DNA of 64,000 bases from Thiodiazotropha sp050291245. Its GTDB lineage: Bacteria; Pseudomonadota; Gammaproteobacteria; Chromatiales; Chromatiaceae. Under the pieces are notes generated by a model that had not been told where the DNA came from, ran no database searches, and saw only the letters and a program-made list of their open reading frames with translations. The translations under genes were made by a program, and so were the position numbers. Positions 18,111 through 26,020 of this stretch are shown here, piece by piece (within the stretch, counting starts at the first letter, position 1; every line of letters starts with the position of its first letter). The stretch lies in contig JBNKJP010000067.1 of assembly GCA_050291245.1 (NCBI GenBank), positions 62,001-126,000 on the forward strand, in the 5' to 3' direction.

Positions 18111-18611
18111 ATGGCCACTATCACACTCGAAGGTCAACCCATCCACACCAACGGCGAACTGCCCGCTATCGGCTCCACCGCACCGGGTTTTACCCTCACC
18201 GCGGGGGACCTGTCCGACGCCACTCTGGACAGTTATAGCGGGAAAAAGAAGCTATTGAACATTGTTCCAAGTCTCGATACCGGAGTCTGCGCAACCTCGA
18301 CCGTCACCTTCAACAAGGCCATGGGGGATAAAGCCAATTCCGTGGCATTGGTGATTTCCGCGGATCTGCCCTTTGCCCAGGGTCGTTTCTGCAGTGCGGA
18401 AGGTATCGACAATGTGATTTCCCTGTCAATGATGCGAAATCGCAACTTTGCAAAAGACTATGGAGTCCTCATCGATGACGGCCCATTAGCGGGTATCTGC
18501 GCCCGTGCCGTGGTCGTGCTGGATGAGAACAACCAGGTTGTTTACACCCAGCTGGTACCGGAAATCGTTCAGGAACCGGACTATGAAGCGGCTCTGGCTC
18601 ATCTGAGCTGA
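18111..18611 (+). CDS. tpx: Thiol peroxidase (Tpx)
   Basis: A 166-residue atypical 2-Cys peroxiredoxin. The peroxidatic cysteine is C60 in PSLDTGVCATST and the resolving cysteine is C94 in GRFCSAEG, both in the usual Tpx positions. It reduces hydrogen peroxide and alkyl hydroperoxides using thioredoxin. Tpx of this type is normally cytoplasmic or periplasmic depending on species; no signal peptide is seen here. A strong ribosome-binding site (GAGGAGAG) precedes the ATG by six to seven bases, in agreement with high expression. Its 250-bp upstream region shows nothing else recognisable. Confidence 0.96.
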   Translation: MATITLEGQPIHTNGELPAIGSTAPGFTLTAGDLSDATLDSYSGKKKLLNIVPSLDTGVCATSTVTFNKAMGDKANSVALVISADLPFAQGRFCSAEGIDNVISLSMMRNRNFAKDYGVLIDDGPLAGICARAVVVLDENNQVVYTQLVPEIVQEPDYEAALAHLS

Positions 18612-18635
18612 GACCGATAAACACAGACCTGTGGT

Positions 18636-18718
18636 ATCCTGGCTCCAGCGGGGTCAGGATGCCAGGAATTTCACTAAGAATCGTCTTTGGATAAGATATT
18701 CACAGCAGGCCGCTGTGA
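18636..18718. other. Two small hairpins between tpx and corA
   Basis: TCCTGGC at 18637-18643 pairs with GCCAGGA at 18661-18667, and TCACAGC at 18700-18706 pairs with GCTGTGA at 18712-18718 (5-base loop). Neither is followed by a T-tract. They may end tpx transcription weakly or lie in the corA leader. Confidence 0.3.
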
Positions 18719-18832
18719 GTGTGTCCCCATCTGAACCCAGCAAACCCGTCAGTCATACTGACTTCCTCGCGAAGCCAACCCTCAGGGTGGGTGTACGACC
18801 GCGTATAACGGACAAACAAGAATAGCATCCCG

Positions 18833-19786
18833 ATGTTGAGATTATTCAAAATAGAAGGTGGACTTATCCTGGACATGGGGATACCACCGGAAGAACAGGC
18901 CGCCCGTATCGGCGAAGCGGATTGGATCGATGCCCACGAACCCGATGATGAGGAACGTCTGCTTCTCCAGCGTCTGTTACGCACTGACATACCCGAATCC
19001 GATGATGTGGAGGAAATCGAGGCCTCCGCCCGCTGCTTTGTCGATCAGGCCGGCATCCATGTCCACTCCCTGTTTCTGGCGCAAACCGAGGGTCGGCACA
19101 ACTCGGTCTCAGTTGCCTGTATCCTGCAACGGGATCGTCTGATCACGATTCGCGAGGATGATCTTGCGGATTTCCGGTTGCTGCGCATGCGTATCCGACG
19201 CCGTCAGATCGAAGCACGTTCTCCGGCGGAATTGCTCGTGACCCTGTTCGAACAGAAGGTCGAGAATCACGCGGATACCCTTGAGGATCTGCACCGTCAG
19301 CTGGAGTTAGTGAGTTATCTGGTTCTAGAGGACGAAGACTCGGACCTGGAGGATGCCATCAGCAAACTGGCCCGATTGGAAGACAGTAACGGAAAGATCC
19401 GACTCTGCCTGATGGATACCCAACGGGACATCTCCTTTTTGCTCAGGCACCTTCGCTCAGAACCGGAACAGTCTGAAACCCTGAGGGAAATCATGCGGGA
19501 TACGGAAACCCTGATGTCCCACACCACCTTTCTGTTCGACAAGATCAACTTCCTGATGGACTCCACCCAGGGTTTTATCAACATCGAGCAGAACCAGATC
19601 ATCAAGATCTTCTCGATCGCCGCCGTGGTATTTCTGCCACCCACCCTGGTAGCCAGCATTTATGGCATGAATTTCACTCACATGCCGGAACTCGAGTGGC
19701 TGTTGGGCTATCCCTGGGCGATTGGCCTGATGATCATGTCCGGCATTGCACCCTACTGGTACTTCAAACGAAAGGGCTGGTTGTGA
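18833..19786 (+). CDS. CorA-family divalent cation transporter
   Basis: A 317-residue protein with a large acidic cytoplasmic N-terminal domain and two C-terminal membrane helices. The hallmark YGMNF motif is at about 277-281 after the first helix, and the short C-terminus ends in basic residues (FKRKGWL). CorA pentamers carry Mg2+, Co2+ or Ni2+; the ZntB subgroup moves Zn2+. Long coiled helices (LEDLHRQLELVSYLVLEDEDSDLEDAI split by a short turn) agree with the funnel stalk. Nickel supply could matter for the hydrogenase in this genome, but no sequence feature proves nickel preference. Confidence 0.92.
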   Translation: MLRLFKIEGGLILDMGIPPEEQAARIGEADWIDAHEPDDEERLLLQRLLRTDIPESDDVEEIEASARCFVDQAGIHVHSLFLAQTEGRHNSVSVACILQRDRLITIREDDLADFRLLRMRIRRRQIEARSPAELLVTLFEQKVENHADTLEDLHRQLELVSYLVLEDEDSDLEDAISKLARLEDSNGKIRLCLMDTQRDISFLLRHLRSEPEQSETLREIMRDTETLMSHTTFLFDKINFLMDSTQGFINIEQNQIIKIFSIAAVVFLPPTLVASIYGMNFTHMPELEWLLGYPWAIGLMIMSGIAPYWYFKRKGWL

Positions 19787-19834
19787 GGCCGGTGAATCCC
19801 GCGATACAGATCGCAATCGCGCCGTCAGGCAGGC

Positions 19835-19860
19835 CGGATCCCGGCATACGCCGGGATGAC
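19835..19860. repeat. Palindromic repeat family B (CCCGGCATACGCCGGG core)
   Basis: GATCCCGGCATACGCCGGGATG is present as a near-perfect hairpin downstream of corA. The upstream flank (ATCGC, G or A, CCGTCAGGC) is shared with the copy at 57944-57969. Other family B copies lie at 33587, 33687, 51134 and 53118. Confidence 0.75.
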
Positions 19861-19874
19861 GGTAGTTTTTATCT

Positions 19875-19900
19875 CGTTCCCACGCAGAGCGTGGGAACAA
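19875..19900. repeat. Palindromic repeat family A (CCCACGCAGAGCGTGGG core), single copy
   Basis: The stem GTTCCCACGC pairs with GCGTGGGAAC around a short AGA loop. Further copies lie at 33469, 33548, 46963, 51174 and 51256. This is a REP-like extragenic element; no REP-associated transposase gene is visible in the window. Confidence 0.75.
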
Positions 19901-19940
19901 GTCAACTCGATGAATAGTACAGAATCTGTGACGGGATGCG

Positions 19941-19990
19941 CTAGTGTAGTGTCCTATACTGCTTTAGGAAATCAGCGTGCCGAGAAGCCG
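19941..19990 (+). repeat. Diverged third copy of the 50-bp gene-end repeat
   Basis: CTAGTGTAGTGT (19941-19952) and TCAGCGTG (19972-19979) match the elements at 47035-47084 and 59009-59058 with the same 19-base spacing, though the spacer itself differs. It lies about 155 bp after corA. Confidence 0.45.
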
Positions 19991-20067
19991 TCCTATGCAA
20001 GGCGTCCTGCGCAGGAAATGGCGCGCCCTTTTCAAGCAGGACAACGCAGCAGGCTGTCTACGGAAAA

Positions 20068-21264
20068 CTATCGGTAGTAACCGCCTGGATAACCTTGCTG
20101 ATAAGCAGGCGGCGCATAGGGTGCATAGCCCGGACCCGGACGTCCGTACCAGACCGGCGGTGGTGGGGGCGCCATGGCATCCTGCAGATCACGTTCCGCC
20201 TGAACCCGGTTCTTGGTGGCTTCCATCTCGACCTGAGCCGCCTCGCGAAGATCATCGAACTCCTTGAGTATTTTGGTTACCGACTCCTCATGCGCTTCCC
20301 GAGCCGCCTGGTGCTGAGCCGCGGCACTCTCAGCGGGTGAGACGGGTGGTGCAACTGGCTCGACCGGCGCCTTGGCCAGTTCTTCTCCCGCCGCTGCAGC
20401 GGGTTCCGGAGAGGTCGCGGATGCGCTGACGGGGGGAGTGGCTTCGGACGCGGTCTGTGAAGCCGGTGGCTGCTGAGTGAGGACCGTGATAGGGGTTGAT
20501 TGCATGGCACTAAAGCCCGATGCCGGTTGATTCACCTGCCGGGGGGGCTCCTGGAACGACTCACCCCCGGCAGTAGAGGCCGCGGATTCATTCGTGTGCG
20601 CCGATTCGGCGGATGAGGGCGCAACCTCGGTTTCCACGATCTCGGTAATCGTGACCGTTTCGACCGGCGCCGAATCCGAGGTCCCGGTGACCGGTTCCAC
20701 GGCGTCGTTCTTGGCCAGGGAACGAATATAAAGGAAGCCGAGCACGATAATGATCAACCAGAAGATGACCTTTATCCAGAAACCGCTCGAGCTCTTGGTG
20801 TCGGTTGACATGGGAGATTCCTCCGAGGTTTTGTTTTGATCTTCTATTTTTGCTTGTACTACAACGTTTGTAGAGGCCGCCTTGGATTCGAATGATACGA
20901 CCTTCGATTCCACAGCCGGAGTCTTGGAGGCGGCAACCGCCACGGTCGTGGGGGTTGCGGCCTTTGGCGCGGTCGATGCGCTTTCGGCCTTGCTTTCTGC
21001 TGCTGTCTTTTCGGATGTTTGCGCCGTCGGTGTAACCGGGTGCGATGTTTCCGGCGCTGAAGCCGTCGGTTTGGCCTTTTTCTTGGGTGCGGCCTTTTTG
21101 ACGCTAGCGGCCTTCTTCGTGACTACCTTCTTTTTGGCGACTTTCTTCTTCGCGGCTTTCTTGCTGGCGGTTTTCTTTTGCGTGACTTTTTTTGTTACTG
21201 TTTGCGAGCCCTCGGCTGCATTGGACTCGGTGCTGTTGTCGGTCTGATGGGTTTCGTCAGCCAT
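20068..21264 (-). CDS. Lys/Ala-rich (histone H1-like) N-terminus joined to a single-pass membrane protein
   Basis: A 398-residue protein in three parts. Residues 20-75 are dense in Lys-Lys-Ala repeats like histone H1 or AlgP-type tails. Residues 75-150 are low-complexity Ser/Ala/Thr. One membrane helix lies at about 162-184, followed by a Ser/Ala/Pro-rich stretch, a predicted coiled coil (about 320-365) and a Pro/Gly/Tyr-rich tail (GPGYAPYAPPAYQQGYPG). Two possible starts have good ribosome-binding sites: ATG 21264 after AAGGGGGAAAAG and ATG 20811 (residue 152) after GGAGGA with seven-base spacing. The short form of 247 residues would begin just before the membrane helix. Function is unknown. 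Confidence 0.7.
   Translation of the reverse strand: MADETHQTDNSTESNAAEGSQTVTKKVTQKKTASKKAAKKKVAKKKVVTKKAASVKKAAPKKKAKPTASAPETSHPVTPTAQTSEKTAAESKAESASTAPKAATPTTVAVAASKTPAVESKVVSFESKAASTNVVVQAKIEDQNKTSEESPMSTDTKSSSGFWIKVIFWLIIIVLGFLYIRSLAKNDAVEPVTGTSDSAPVETVTITEIVETEVAPSSAESAHTNESAASTAGGESFQEPPRQVNQPASGFSAMQSTPITVLTQQPPASQTASEATPPVSASATSPEPAAAAGEELAKAPVEPVAPPVSPAESAAAQHQAAREAHEESVTKILKEFDDLREAAQVEMEATKNRVQAERDLQDAMAPPPPPVWYGRPGPGYAPYAPPAYQQGYPGGYYR
20812..20824 (-). promoter_or_regulatory. Strong internal ribosome-binding site inside the Lys/Ala-rich gene
   Basis: On the minus strand GGAGGA (20824-20819) and seven spacer bases lead to an in-frame ATG at 20811. The quality exceeds most start sites in the window, so a second, shorter product is plausible. 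Confidence 0.5.
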
Positions 21265-21348
21265 CTTTTCCCCCTTGTGGCATTCGGAATATCACCCGAC
21301 CATAGTACCCAAAAACCGGACAAGTCAAGAATATTCCCTGAAGATTAA

Positions 21349-22086
21349 TCAGTTAGCAAGCAGTGCGATGATCAACTGCTTCGCCTGTTCCATCCCGAGA
21401 ATGAGATGTTTCTCAATTTCCGTCATGGTAATGGGCGACGCCTGCTTACCGGCTGCCCAATTAGACACCACGGCGCAGGAGGCGTAGCAGAGCTTGAACT
21501 CTCTGGCCAGGGCCGCTTCGGGCATGCCGGTCATTCCCACAATATCACAGCCATCTCGTTCCATGCGAACGATCTCAGCGGCGGTTTCCAGGCGTGGCCC
21601 CTGAGTCGCGCCGTAGGTTCCCTGTCCGACACAGGTCACCCCACTCCCTTGTGCTGCCTCGATCAAGCGCTGCCGCAGATCCTCACAATAAGGATAGGTG
21701 AAGTCGATATGGGTGACCTGCTGAAGATCGCTTTCGTAAATCGTGTGGTCCCTGTCGAAGGTATAGTCGATGATCTGATCCGGCACCACGATACACCCCG
21801 GTTTCATCTCCGGGGTAATCCCCCCTACCGCCGCGACACCGATCACCAGATCTATTCCCAGGTGGTGCAGCGCCCACATGTTCGCCCGATAATTGACGCG
21901 ATGCGGCGGAATCGAGTGTGAGGCCCCGTGCCGGGGTAGAAAAACCACTTCAGTGCCGGCAATCCTGCCGTGGGTAAAGGCCGCGGAGGGATCACCGTAC
22001 GGTGTATGGGAAACTTCACGATGGGTTATCTCCAGATCCGGGATCTTGTCCAGGCCGGTACCACCGATGATGGCTATCTTAGTCAT
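21349..22086 (-). CDS. S-methyl-5'-thioinosine / methylthioadenosine phosphorylase
   Basis: A 245-residue member of the PNP/MTAP family. Visible motifs are IIGGTGLD at 6-13 (phosphate loop), PRHGASHSIPPHRVNYRAN at 52-70, AVGGI near 87 and GMTGMPEA near 185 (nucleoside base pocket). The size and sequence are near the Pseudomonas S-methyl-5'-thioinosine phosphorylase, which with an MTA deaminase recycles the polyamine by-product methylthioadenosine. The substrate choice between MTA and MTI rests on few residues and cannot be settled by eye. It ends 62 bp from the start of the convergent short region and is about 100 bp after the peroxiredoxin gene on the same strand. Confidence 0.85.
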   Translation of the reverse strand: MTKIAIIGGTGLDKIPDLEITHREVSHTPYGDPSAAFTHGRIAGTEVVFLPRHGASHSIPPHRVNYRANMWALHHLGIDLVIGVAAVGGITPEMKPGCIVVPDQIIDYTFDRDHTIYESDLQQVTHIDFTYPYCEDLRQRLIEAAQGSGVTCVGQGTYGATQGPRLETAAEIVRMERDGCDIVGMTGMPEAALAREFKLCYASCAVVSNWAAGKQASPITMTEIEKHLILGMEQAKQLIIALLAN

Positions 22087-22185
22087 GCGTTGTCTTCCCG
22101 TACCCTGTATCTGAAACGCGATGCGCTATCCCTGTAATCCCGCATCACGTAATTAGGATGGATTGCCGCCCATACCCCGGTTGGG

Positions 22186-22791
22186 TCAAAGCAGATCGGC
22201 ATGACTGGCCAGATATTCAGCCACCCCTTGCGGGTTGCCCTGCATACCGTCGTCACCCTGTTTCCAGCCCGCAGGACAAACTTCACCATGTTCTTCGGTG
22301 AATTGCAGAGCATCGATCATACGCAGCATCTCGTCGATATTCCGCCCCAGCGGCAGATCGTTGACGATCTGGTGGCGTACGGTGCCCGATTTGTCGATCA
22401 GAAACGATCCCCGGAAAGCCACCTTGCCATCGGGAGTTTCCACGTCGTAGGCCTTGCAGATCCCATGATTGAGGTCAGCCACCAGAGGATATCCGACCGG
22501 ACCGATACCCCCTTCATTAACCGGCGTATTGCGCCAGGCGTTATGGGTGAAGTGTGAATCCACGGAACAACCCACCACGACCACCTGACGTTGCTTGAAC
22601 GCATCGAGCCGATGATGAAATGCAATCAGTTCCGAAGGACAGACAAAAGTAAAATCCAGCGGGTAGAAAAACAACACCGCATATTGATCTTTGATCGCCT
22701 CACTGAAAGTGAAATCATCCACGATAGTTCCGTCACCCAGCACCGCCGATGCGGTGAAATCCGGAGCCTCGCGACCGACCAAAACACCCAT
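22186..22791 (-). CDS. Typical 2-Cys peroxiredoxin (AhpC/TSA family)
   Basis: A 201-residue peroxiredoxin. The peroxidatic C51 is in DFTFVCPSE and the resolving C172 is in GEVCPAGW, the standard pair for Prx1/AhpC enzymes. Family features YPLDFTFVCP and the following SVDSHFTHNAW segment are intact. It reduces peroxides in the cytoplasm. There is no AhpF partner nearby, so electrons probably come from thioredoxin or a glutaredoxin-like donor. A near-consensus ribosome-binding site AGGAGG stands six bases before the ATG. It is grouped with hemerythrin and near tpx, hinting at a local oxidative-stress neighbourhood. Confidence 0.95.
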   Translation of the reverse strand: MGVLVGREAPDFTASAVLGDGTIVDDFTFSEAIKDQYAVLFFYPLDFTFVCPSELIAFHHRLDAFKQRQVVVVGCSVDSHFTHNAWRNTPVNEGGIGPVGYPLVADLNHGICKAYDVETPDGKVAFRGSFLIDKSGTVRHQIVNDLPLGRNIDEMLRMIDALQFTEEHGEVCPAGWKQGDDGMQGNPQGVAEYLASHADLL

Positions 22792-22914
22792 TGTATACCT
22801 CCTATTGCTTTAAATACTTTGAACCCACGGATTCCGGTTTGAAATTAACCCGAGTCTGATGAAATGAATCCGATACGTATCTTAGAGGGTCTCGTCTGAG
22901 GATGCCACGAAAAA

Positions 22915-22935
22915 AAGGGGGCTAGTAGCCCCCTT
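22915..22935 (-). terminator. Rho-independent terminator of the hemerythrin gene
   Basis: AAGGGGGCT pairs with AGCCCCCTT (9-bp stem, 3-base loop). On the minus strand the hairpin is followed by a run of seven T residues. It lies 24 bp after the hemerythrin stop and so ends that transcript before the peroxiredoxin gene. Confidence 0.88.
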
Positions 22936-22958
22936 GCATCTCCTCCACCATTCTGTCA

Positions 22959-23399
22959 CTACACGGCCCGTGCAAAGACCCCGGACTTTTCCAATGTAGG
23001 CAACAGGATTGTCTCTTCGCGCTGAATGCGATCTTCGATCATATCGAAGATTTCGAAGGTATCCGCGATGAAATCATCGCTGAACTTGAAATCACAGTTC
23101 TTGAGCCATTTGTTGTGGTATTGCTCGAACTGTTTGCGCATCGGTTTCTGACCGTTCAGAAACCCCCAGGCCATGGATTTGAGCTTGGGATCCTGATGGG
23201 TCAACAGGTCGGGGTAGATACCACGATCCTGTTCAACCATGTGGTCCTTCATCTTATCCGCCAGTTCACAAATGAGTTTGTGCGCTGTCATTGCAGTAGG
23301 GCGAATGCTCAACTGCTCCTTGGTCATCATGGCTCTCAAGTCACCGATGATCTCCTGCATCTCGGAATGGCTACCGCGCAGACTTTCCAATGTACTCAC
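22959..23399 (-). CDS. Hemerythrin-domain protein (HHE cation-binding)
   Basis: A 146-residue all-helical protein with the His/Glu pattern of hemerythrin-like domains: RGSHSEM near residue 9, MTAHKLICELADKMKDHMVEQDRGIYP in the second helix pair (written here only as AHKLI and KDHMVEQDRGIYP), and a final IQREETILLP. The diiron site should bind oxygen, NO or metals. Related proteins act in NO and oxygen sensing or iron storage. I chose GTG 23399 because AAGGAGGG lies six bases upstream; a TTG at 23405 would be too close. A palindromic region lies upstream and a strong terminator downstream, so it is a one-gene unit. Confidence 0.85.
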   Translation of the reverse strand: MSTLESLRGSHSEMQEIIGDLRAMMTKEQLSIRPTAMTAHKLICELADKMKDHMVEQDRGIYPDLLTHQDPKLKSMAWGFLNGQKPMRKQFEQYHNKWLKNCDFKFSDDFIADTFEIFDMIEDRIQREETILLPTLEKSGVFARAV

Positions 23400-23523
23400 T
23401 CTCAACCCTCCTTAAAGATGGTCCCCCTTCCGCGTTATTGTTTTTCGGAAGCTCAGGACATGAAGTAATACGCAATGTCGCCCGATCTTCGCCGGGTCGT
23501 CTCATGCTCAACATTAGCTTGGC

Positions 23524-23596
23524 CCATTTGCTTTCAAATGGCAATAGAGGCTTAATATATAAGTGTTTTCTTAGGAAATTAAGGAGGGATATCCCT
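23524..23596. promoter_or_regulatory. Two perfect palindromes upstream of hemerythrin
   Basis: CCATTTG (23524-23530) pairs with CAAATGG (23535-23541) around a 4-base loop, and AGGGATATCCCT at 23585-23596 is a perfect 12-mer palindrome. An AT-rich stretch with TATATA lies between them. The layout suits a promoter with an operator, but no regulator is recognised. Confidence 0.4.
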
Positions 23597-23627
23597 ACTT
23601 GGAAGTCTGCCCTTATTAGGGTTTTCA

Positions 23628-24200
23628 CTAATGATCGGGGGACTCGGATGACTCAGAACCCACGGCATAGATCCCGGGCAGATTGCGATAATACTCCATG
23701 TAGTCCATGCCAAAACCGAATACATAGCGATCTTCCACATGCAAACCGATAAAATCTGCATGAAACCCAGTACCTCGGTCGTGTATTTTTTCCACCATGA
23801 CGGCTGAGTAGACCTCCCGGGCACCCGCATCTCGACAGGCCATGACGATGGCCTCAAGTGTTACTCCCTGATCGAGTATGTCGTCGATTACCAGAATGGT
23901 CTCTCCATCCAGTGAACTGCTCGGCCGACCAATCCATTCCAGTTCCGCACCGGTGATATCGCCACGATAACGGGTGGCATGGACATAGTCCTGTCGCAAC
24001 GGAAAATGGAGACGGGTTAGCAGATGACCTGCCGGAATCAAAGCCCCGTTCAACACGCACAGCACCAGGGGGTTTTTGCCTGAGAGTTTTCCGGTGATTT
24101 CCAATGCCATGCGGTCAAAGGCTCGCTCCACATCAGACTGGGAATAGAGCAAGTCGGCAGTTGCCAGTACTTCAGAGGCTTGTTGTGGTGTTATTGCCAT
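23628..24200 (-). CDS. hpt: Hypoxanthine-guanine phosphoribosyltransferase
   Basis: A 190-residue type I phosphoribosyltransferase. The PRPP-binding signature TILVIDDILDQGVTL is at about 101-115, with the flexible loop region YVHATRYRG near 72-80 and the base-recognition stretch near EDRYVFGFGMDY at 156-167. It converts hypoxanthine or guanine to IMP or GMP in purine salvage. The methylthioinosine phosphorylase 1.5 kb away would release hypoxanthine, a direct substrate, so the two probably act in one salvage route. It is 42 bp downstream of nagZ on the same strand and may be co-transcribed, an arrangement seen in other gammaproteobacteria. Confidence 0.93.
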   Translation of the reverse strand: MAITPQQASEVLATADLLYSQSDVERAFDRMALEITGKLSGKNPLVLCVLNGALIPAGHLLTRLHFPLRQDYVHATRYRGDITGAELEWIGRPSSSLDGETILVIDDILDQGVTLEAIVMACRDAGAREVYSAVMVEKIHDRGTGFHADFIGLHVEDRYVFGFGMDYMEYYRNLPGIYAVGSESSESPDH

Positions 24201-24242
24201 AAGATCAGTCCCGTATCCTGTTCGGTGTTCGGATTCAGAGGT

Positions 24243-25292
24243 TCAATCCAAGGGCAGGTCCAGGCTAACGACGCCCTCATCCGGAGTCAGCTGATCGACC
24301 GCCTGTTTCCAGCGCGGATCGAGATGGACCTGCTGCCAGGTGACGGGCTTTCTCCCATGCATACGCACCAGCCGTACATGGGCCGCAGGATCATCATGCT
24401 CAGCAAGCCGCTCCAACACCTGATACGCGGCGGGGCGGTTGTTACAGATCAATACCATATCACAACCCGCCATCAGTGCGGCCTTTGCCCGATCACCGTA
24501 GTCGCCTGCCTCCTGGGCAGCGGCCATGTTGAGATCATCACTGAAGATCACCCCCTGGAAAGCCAACTGTTTACGGAGTACGGTTTTCAACCAGAACCGG
24601 GAGAACCCCGCCAGATCGGGATCGATCCCCTGATAGATCACATGGGCGGGCATGATCGCCTCCATTCCGGATTGGATCATGTTCTCAAAGGGCCTGAGAT
24701 CATCCATCTGCAGATCCTCGAAGCGTCGTTGATCCACCGGCAGCGCCAGGTGGGAATCCGCCTCCACGCCACCATGACCCGGAAAATGTTTCCCGACCAC
24801 CGCCATGCCCGCTGAATGACTGCCGTGCATCCAGGCTTGGGCCAGACGCGAGACGATTTCAGGACGTCTGGAAAAGGCTCGATCACCAATCACCTCGCTG
24901 ATACCGTGCCCAAGATCCAGAACCGGTGCGAAGCTGAAATCGATCCCGCAACTGCGCAATTCCATGGCCATCAACCACCCCCCCTGCTCGGCCAGTCGGA
25001 GCCCCTTTTCCGGGTGCTTTTCGTACTGTTCACCATACCAGGCCGCGGCAGGCAATTGGGTGAATTCCGTGCGAAAACGCTGTACTCGTCCGCCTTCGTG
25101 ATCCACCGCGATCAGAAGATGCGGGGTTCTCGCCTCGTGAATCTCCTGGCAGAGCCGGCGCAGCTGCGCCATGGACTCGTAGTTGCGGGTAAACAGAATC
25201 ACCCCACCCACGGCGGGATGTTTGAGCAGATTGCGTTCTTCATCCGAGAGCCGGGTTCCTTCCAGATCCAGCATGACCGGACCAAGGCTCAT
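24243..25292 (-). CDS. nagZ: NagZ, cytoplasmic beta-N-acetylhexosaminidase
   Basis: A 349-residue glycoside hydrolase family 3 enzyme of the single-domain NagZ type. The signature KHFPGHG (168-174) with the following ADSH carries the general acid His/Asp dyad. The nucleophile Asp is D252 in IFSDDLNM. It removes GlcNAc from anhydromuropeptides during peptidoglycan recycling. No signal peptide is present, as expected for a cytoplasmic enzyme. An L,D-transpeptidase and peptide transport genes about 1-5 kb away may reflect a wider cell-wall recycling neighbourhood, though they are in separate transcripts. Confidence 0.96.
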   Translation of the reverse strand: MSLGPVMLDLEGTRLSDEERNLLKHPAVGGVILFTRNYESMAQLRRLCQEIHEARTPHLLIAVDHEGGRVQRFRTEFTQLPAAAWYGEQYEKHPEKGLRLAEQGGWLMAMELRSCGIDFSFAPVLDLGHGISEVIGDRAFSRRPEIVSRLAQAWMHGSHSAGMAVVGKHFPGHGGVEADSHLALPVDQRRFEDLQMDDLRPFENMIQSGMEAIMPAHVIYQGIDPDLAGFSRFWLKTVLRKQLAFQGVIFSDDLNMAAAQEAGDYGDRAKAALMAGCDMVLICNNRPAAYQVLERLAEHDDPAAHVRLVRMHGRKPVTWQQVHLDPRWKQAVDQLTPDEGVVSLDLPLD

Positions 25293-25600
25293 CGACCTGC
25301 CCTCTCAAACCGGTGACTCCTGTCAAGTAGGAAGCCGCCACGAAGTGGATCGGGCAATAGATCGGACATGGTGATTATTCCTGTTCGCTGTTGGATGAAC
25401 GGTCTTTTGTAATTCAATTGCATAGTGACTGCAAGAATCGCTTTGCCTACGGCCCTCCGGGCCAGCTTCCAGTCCTTGTGGCCCGCTCATCACAGCGGAA
25501 AGGCTATGCATTGAAAATCAAGGTCAAGTGATGGGGCAAAATGCCGTAAACCTGATAGATCCGGAATTCCTTTTTTTTTGACAGACTGAACGACCCTACC
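25293..25600. other. 308-bp divergent region between nagZ and the fliL-like gene
   Basis: No coding frame is convincing here. A short GC hairpin GGCCC-TCC-GGGCC occurs at 25451-25463. A candidate sigma-28 promoter at 25524-25550 serves the fliL-like gene. The nagZ promoter must also lie here. Confidence 0.5.
25524..25550 (+). promoter_or_regulatory. Candidate sigma-28 (FliA) promoter for the fliL-like gene
   Basis: TCAAGTGA, exactly 11 bases, GCCGTAAA. The FliA consensus is TAAAGTTT-N11-GCCGATAA, so 5 of 8 and 6 of 8 positions match at exact spacing. The site is 50 bp upstream of a flagellar-family gene. Confidence 0.6.
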
Positions 25601-26020
25601 ATGCCGATCACAACATTGACCCGATACCTTCTGGCCTGCCTGCTCTTGATCTCATCCACCCCTCTGTGGTCCGCGGATGAGGAAGAGAAAGAGCCGGAAC
25701 AACCCAAGGTCATCAGCTACTACCAGATAAAACCGTCGTTGGTGGCCAATCTGGCCAGTGGCGGTCGCTATATCCGTTGCGATATTCAACTGATGACTTA
25801 TGATGCAACCTTTCTGGGGACCCTGAACCAGCATGGTCCGGCCATTCGTCACGCGCTACTGATGCTGTTATCCGAACAGGACGGGGCCAAATTGAAAACC
25901 ACCGAGGGGAAAGAGGCCTTGCGCAAACAAGCCCTCTCGGAAATCGGCAAACTGATGCAGTCGCTGGAGAAAAAGAGTGCGGTCGAGGAGCTGTTCTTCA
26001 CCACCTTTTTTGTTCAATAG
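25601..26020 (+). CDS. FliL-family protein, orphan (flagellar basal body associated)
   Basis: A 139-residue protein with an N-terminal hydrophobic segment (about 7-24, LTRYLLACLLLISSTPLWSA) that looks like a signal peptide rather than the internal anchor of standard FliL. After an acidic linker the FliL periplasmic domain follows: YYQIKPSLVANL, RYIRCDIQLM, the ALLMLLSEQDGAKLKTTEGKE segment and terminal VEELFFTTFFVQ. FliL encircles the stator and helps torque generation. It lies outside any flagellar cluster, so it is probably a second, exported FliL paralog. A FliA-like promoter precedes it. Its end overlaps the convergent dppC by 7 bp. Confidence 0.8.
   Translation: MPITTLTRYLLACLLLISSTPLWSADEEEKEPEQPKVISYYQIKPSLVANLASGGRYIRCDIQLMTYDATFLGTLNQHGPAIRHALLMLLSEQDGAKLKTTEGKEALRKQALSEIGKLMQSLEKKSAVEELFFTTFFVQ

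Noticed and set aside
20068..20140. Pro/Gly/Tyr-rich C-terminus as a sulfur globule protein
   Set aside because: Sulfur globule proteins are small, exported and rich in Gly/Tyr over the full length; here only the last 25 residues are so and the rest is different.
20882..21247. Hydrophobic-looking plus-strand frame opposite the Lys/Ala-rich tail
   Set aside because: Lys codons (AAG/AAA) read backward give Leu/Phe (CTT/TTT), so the apparent membrane protein is an artefact of the Lys-rich region.
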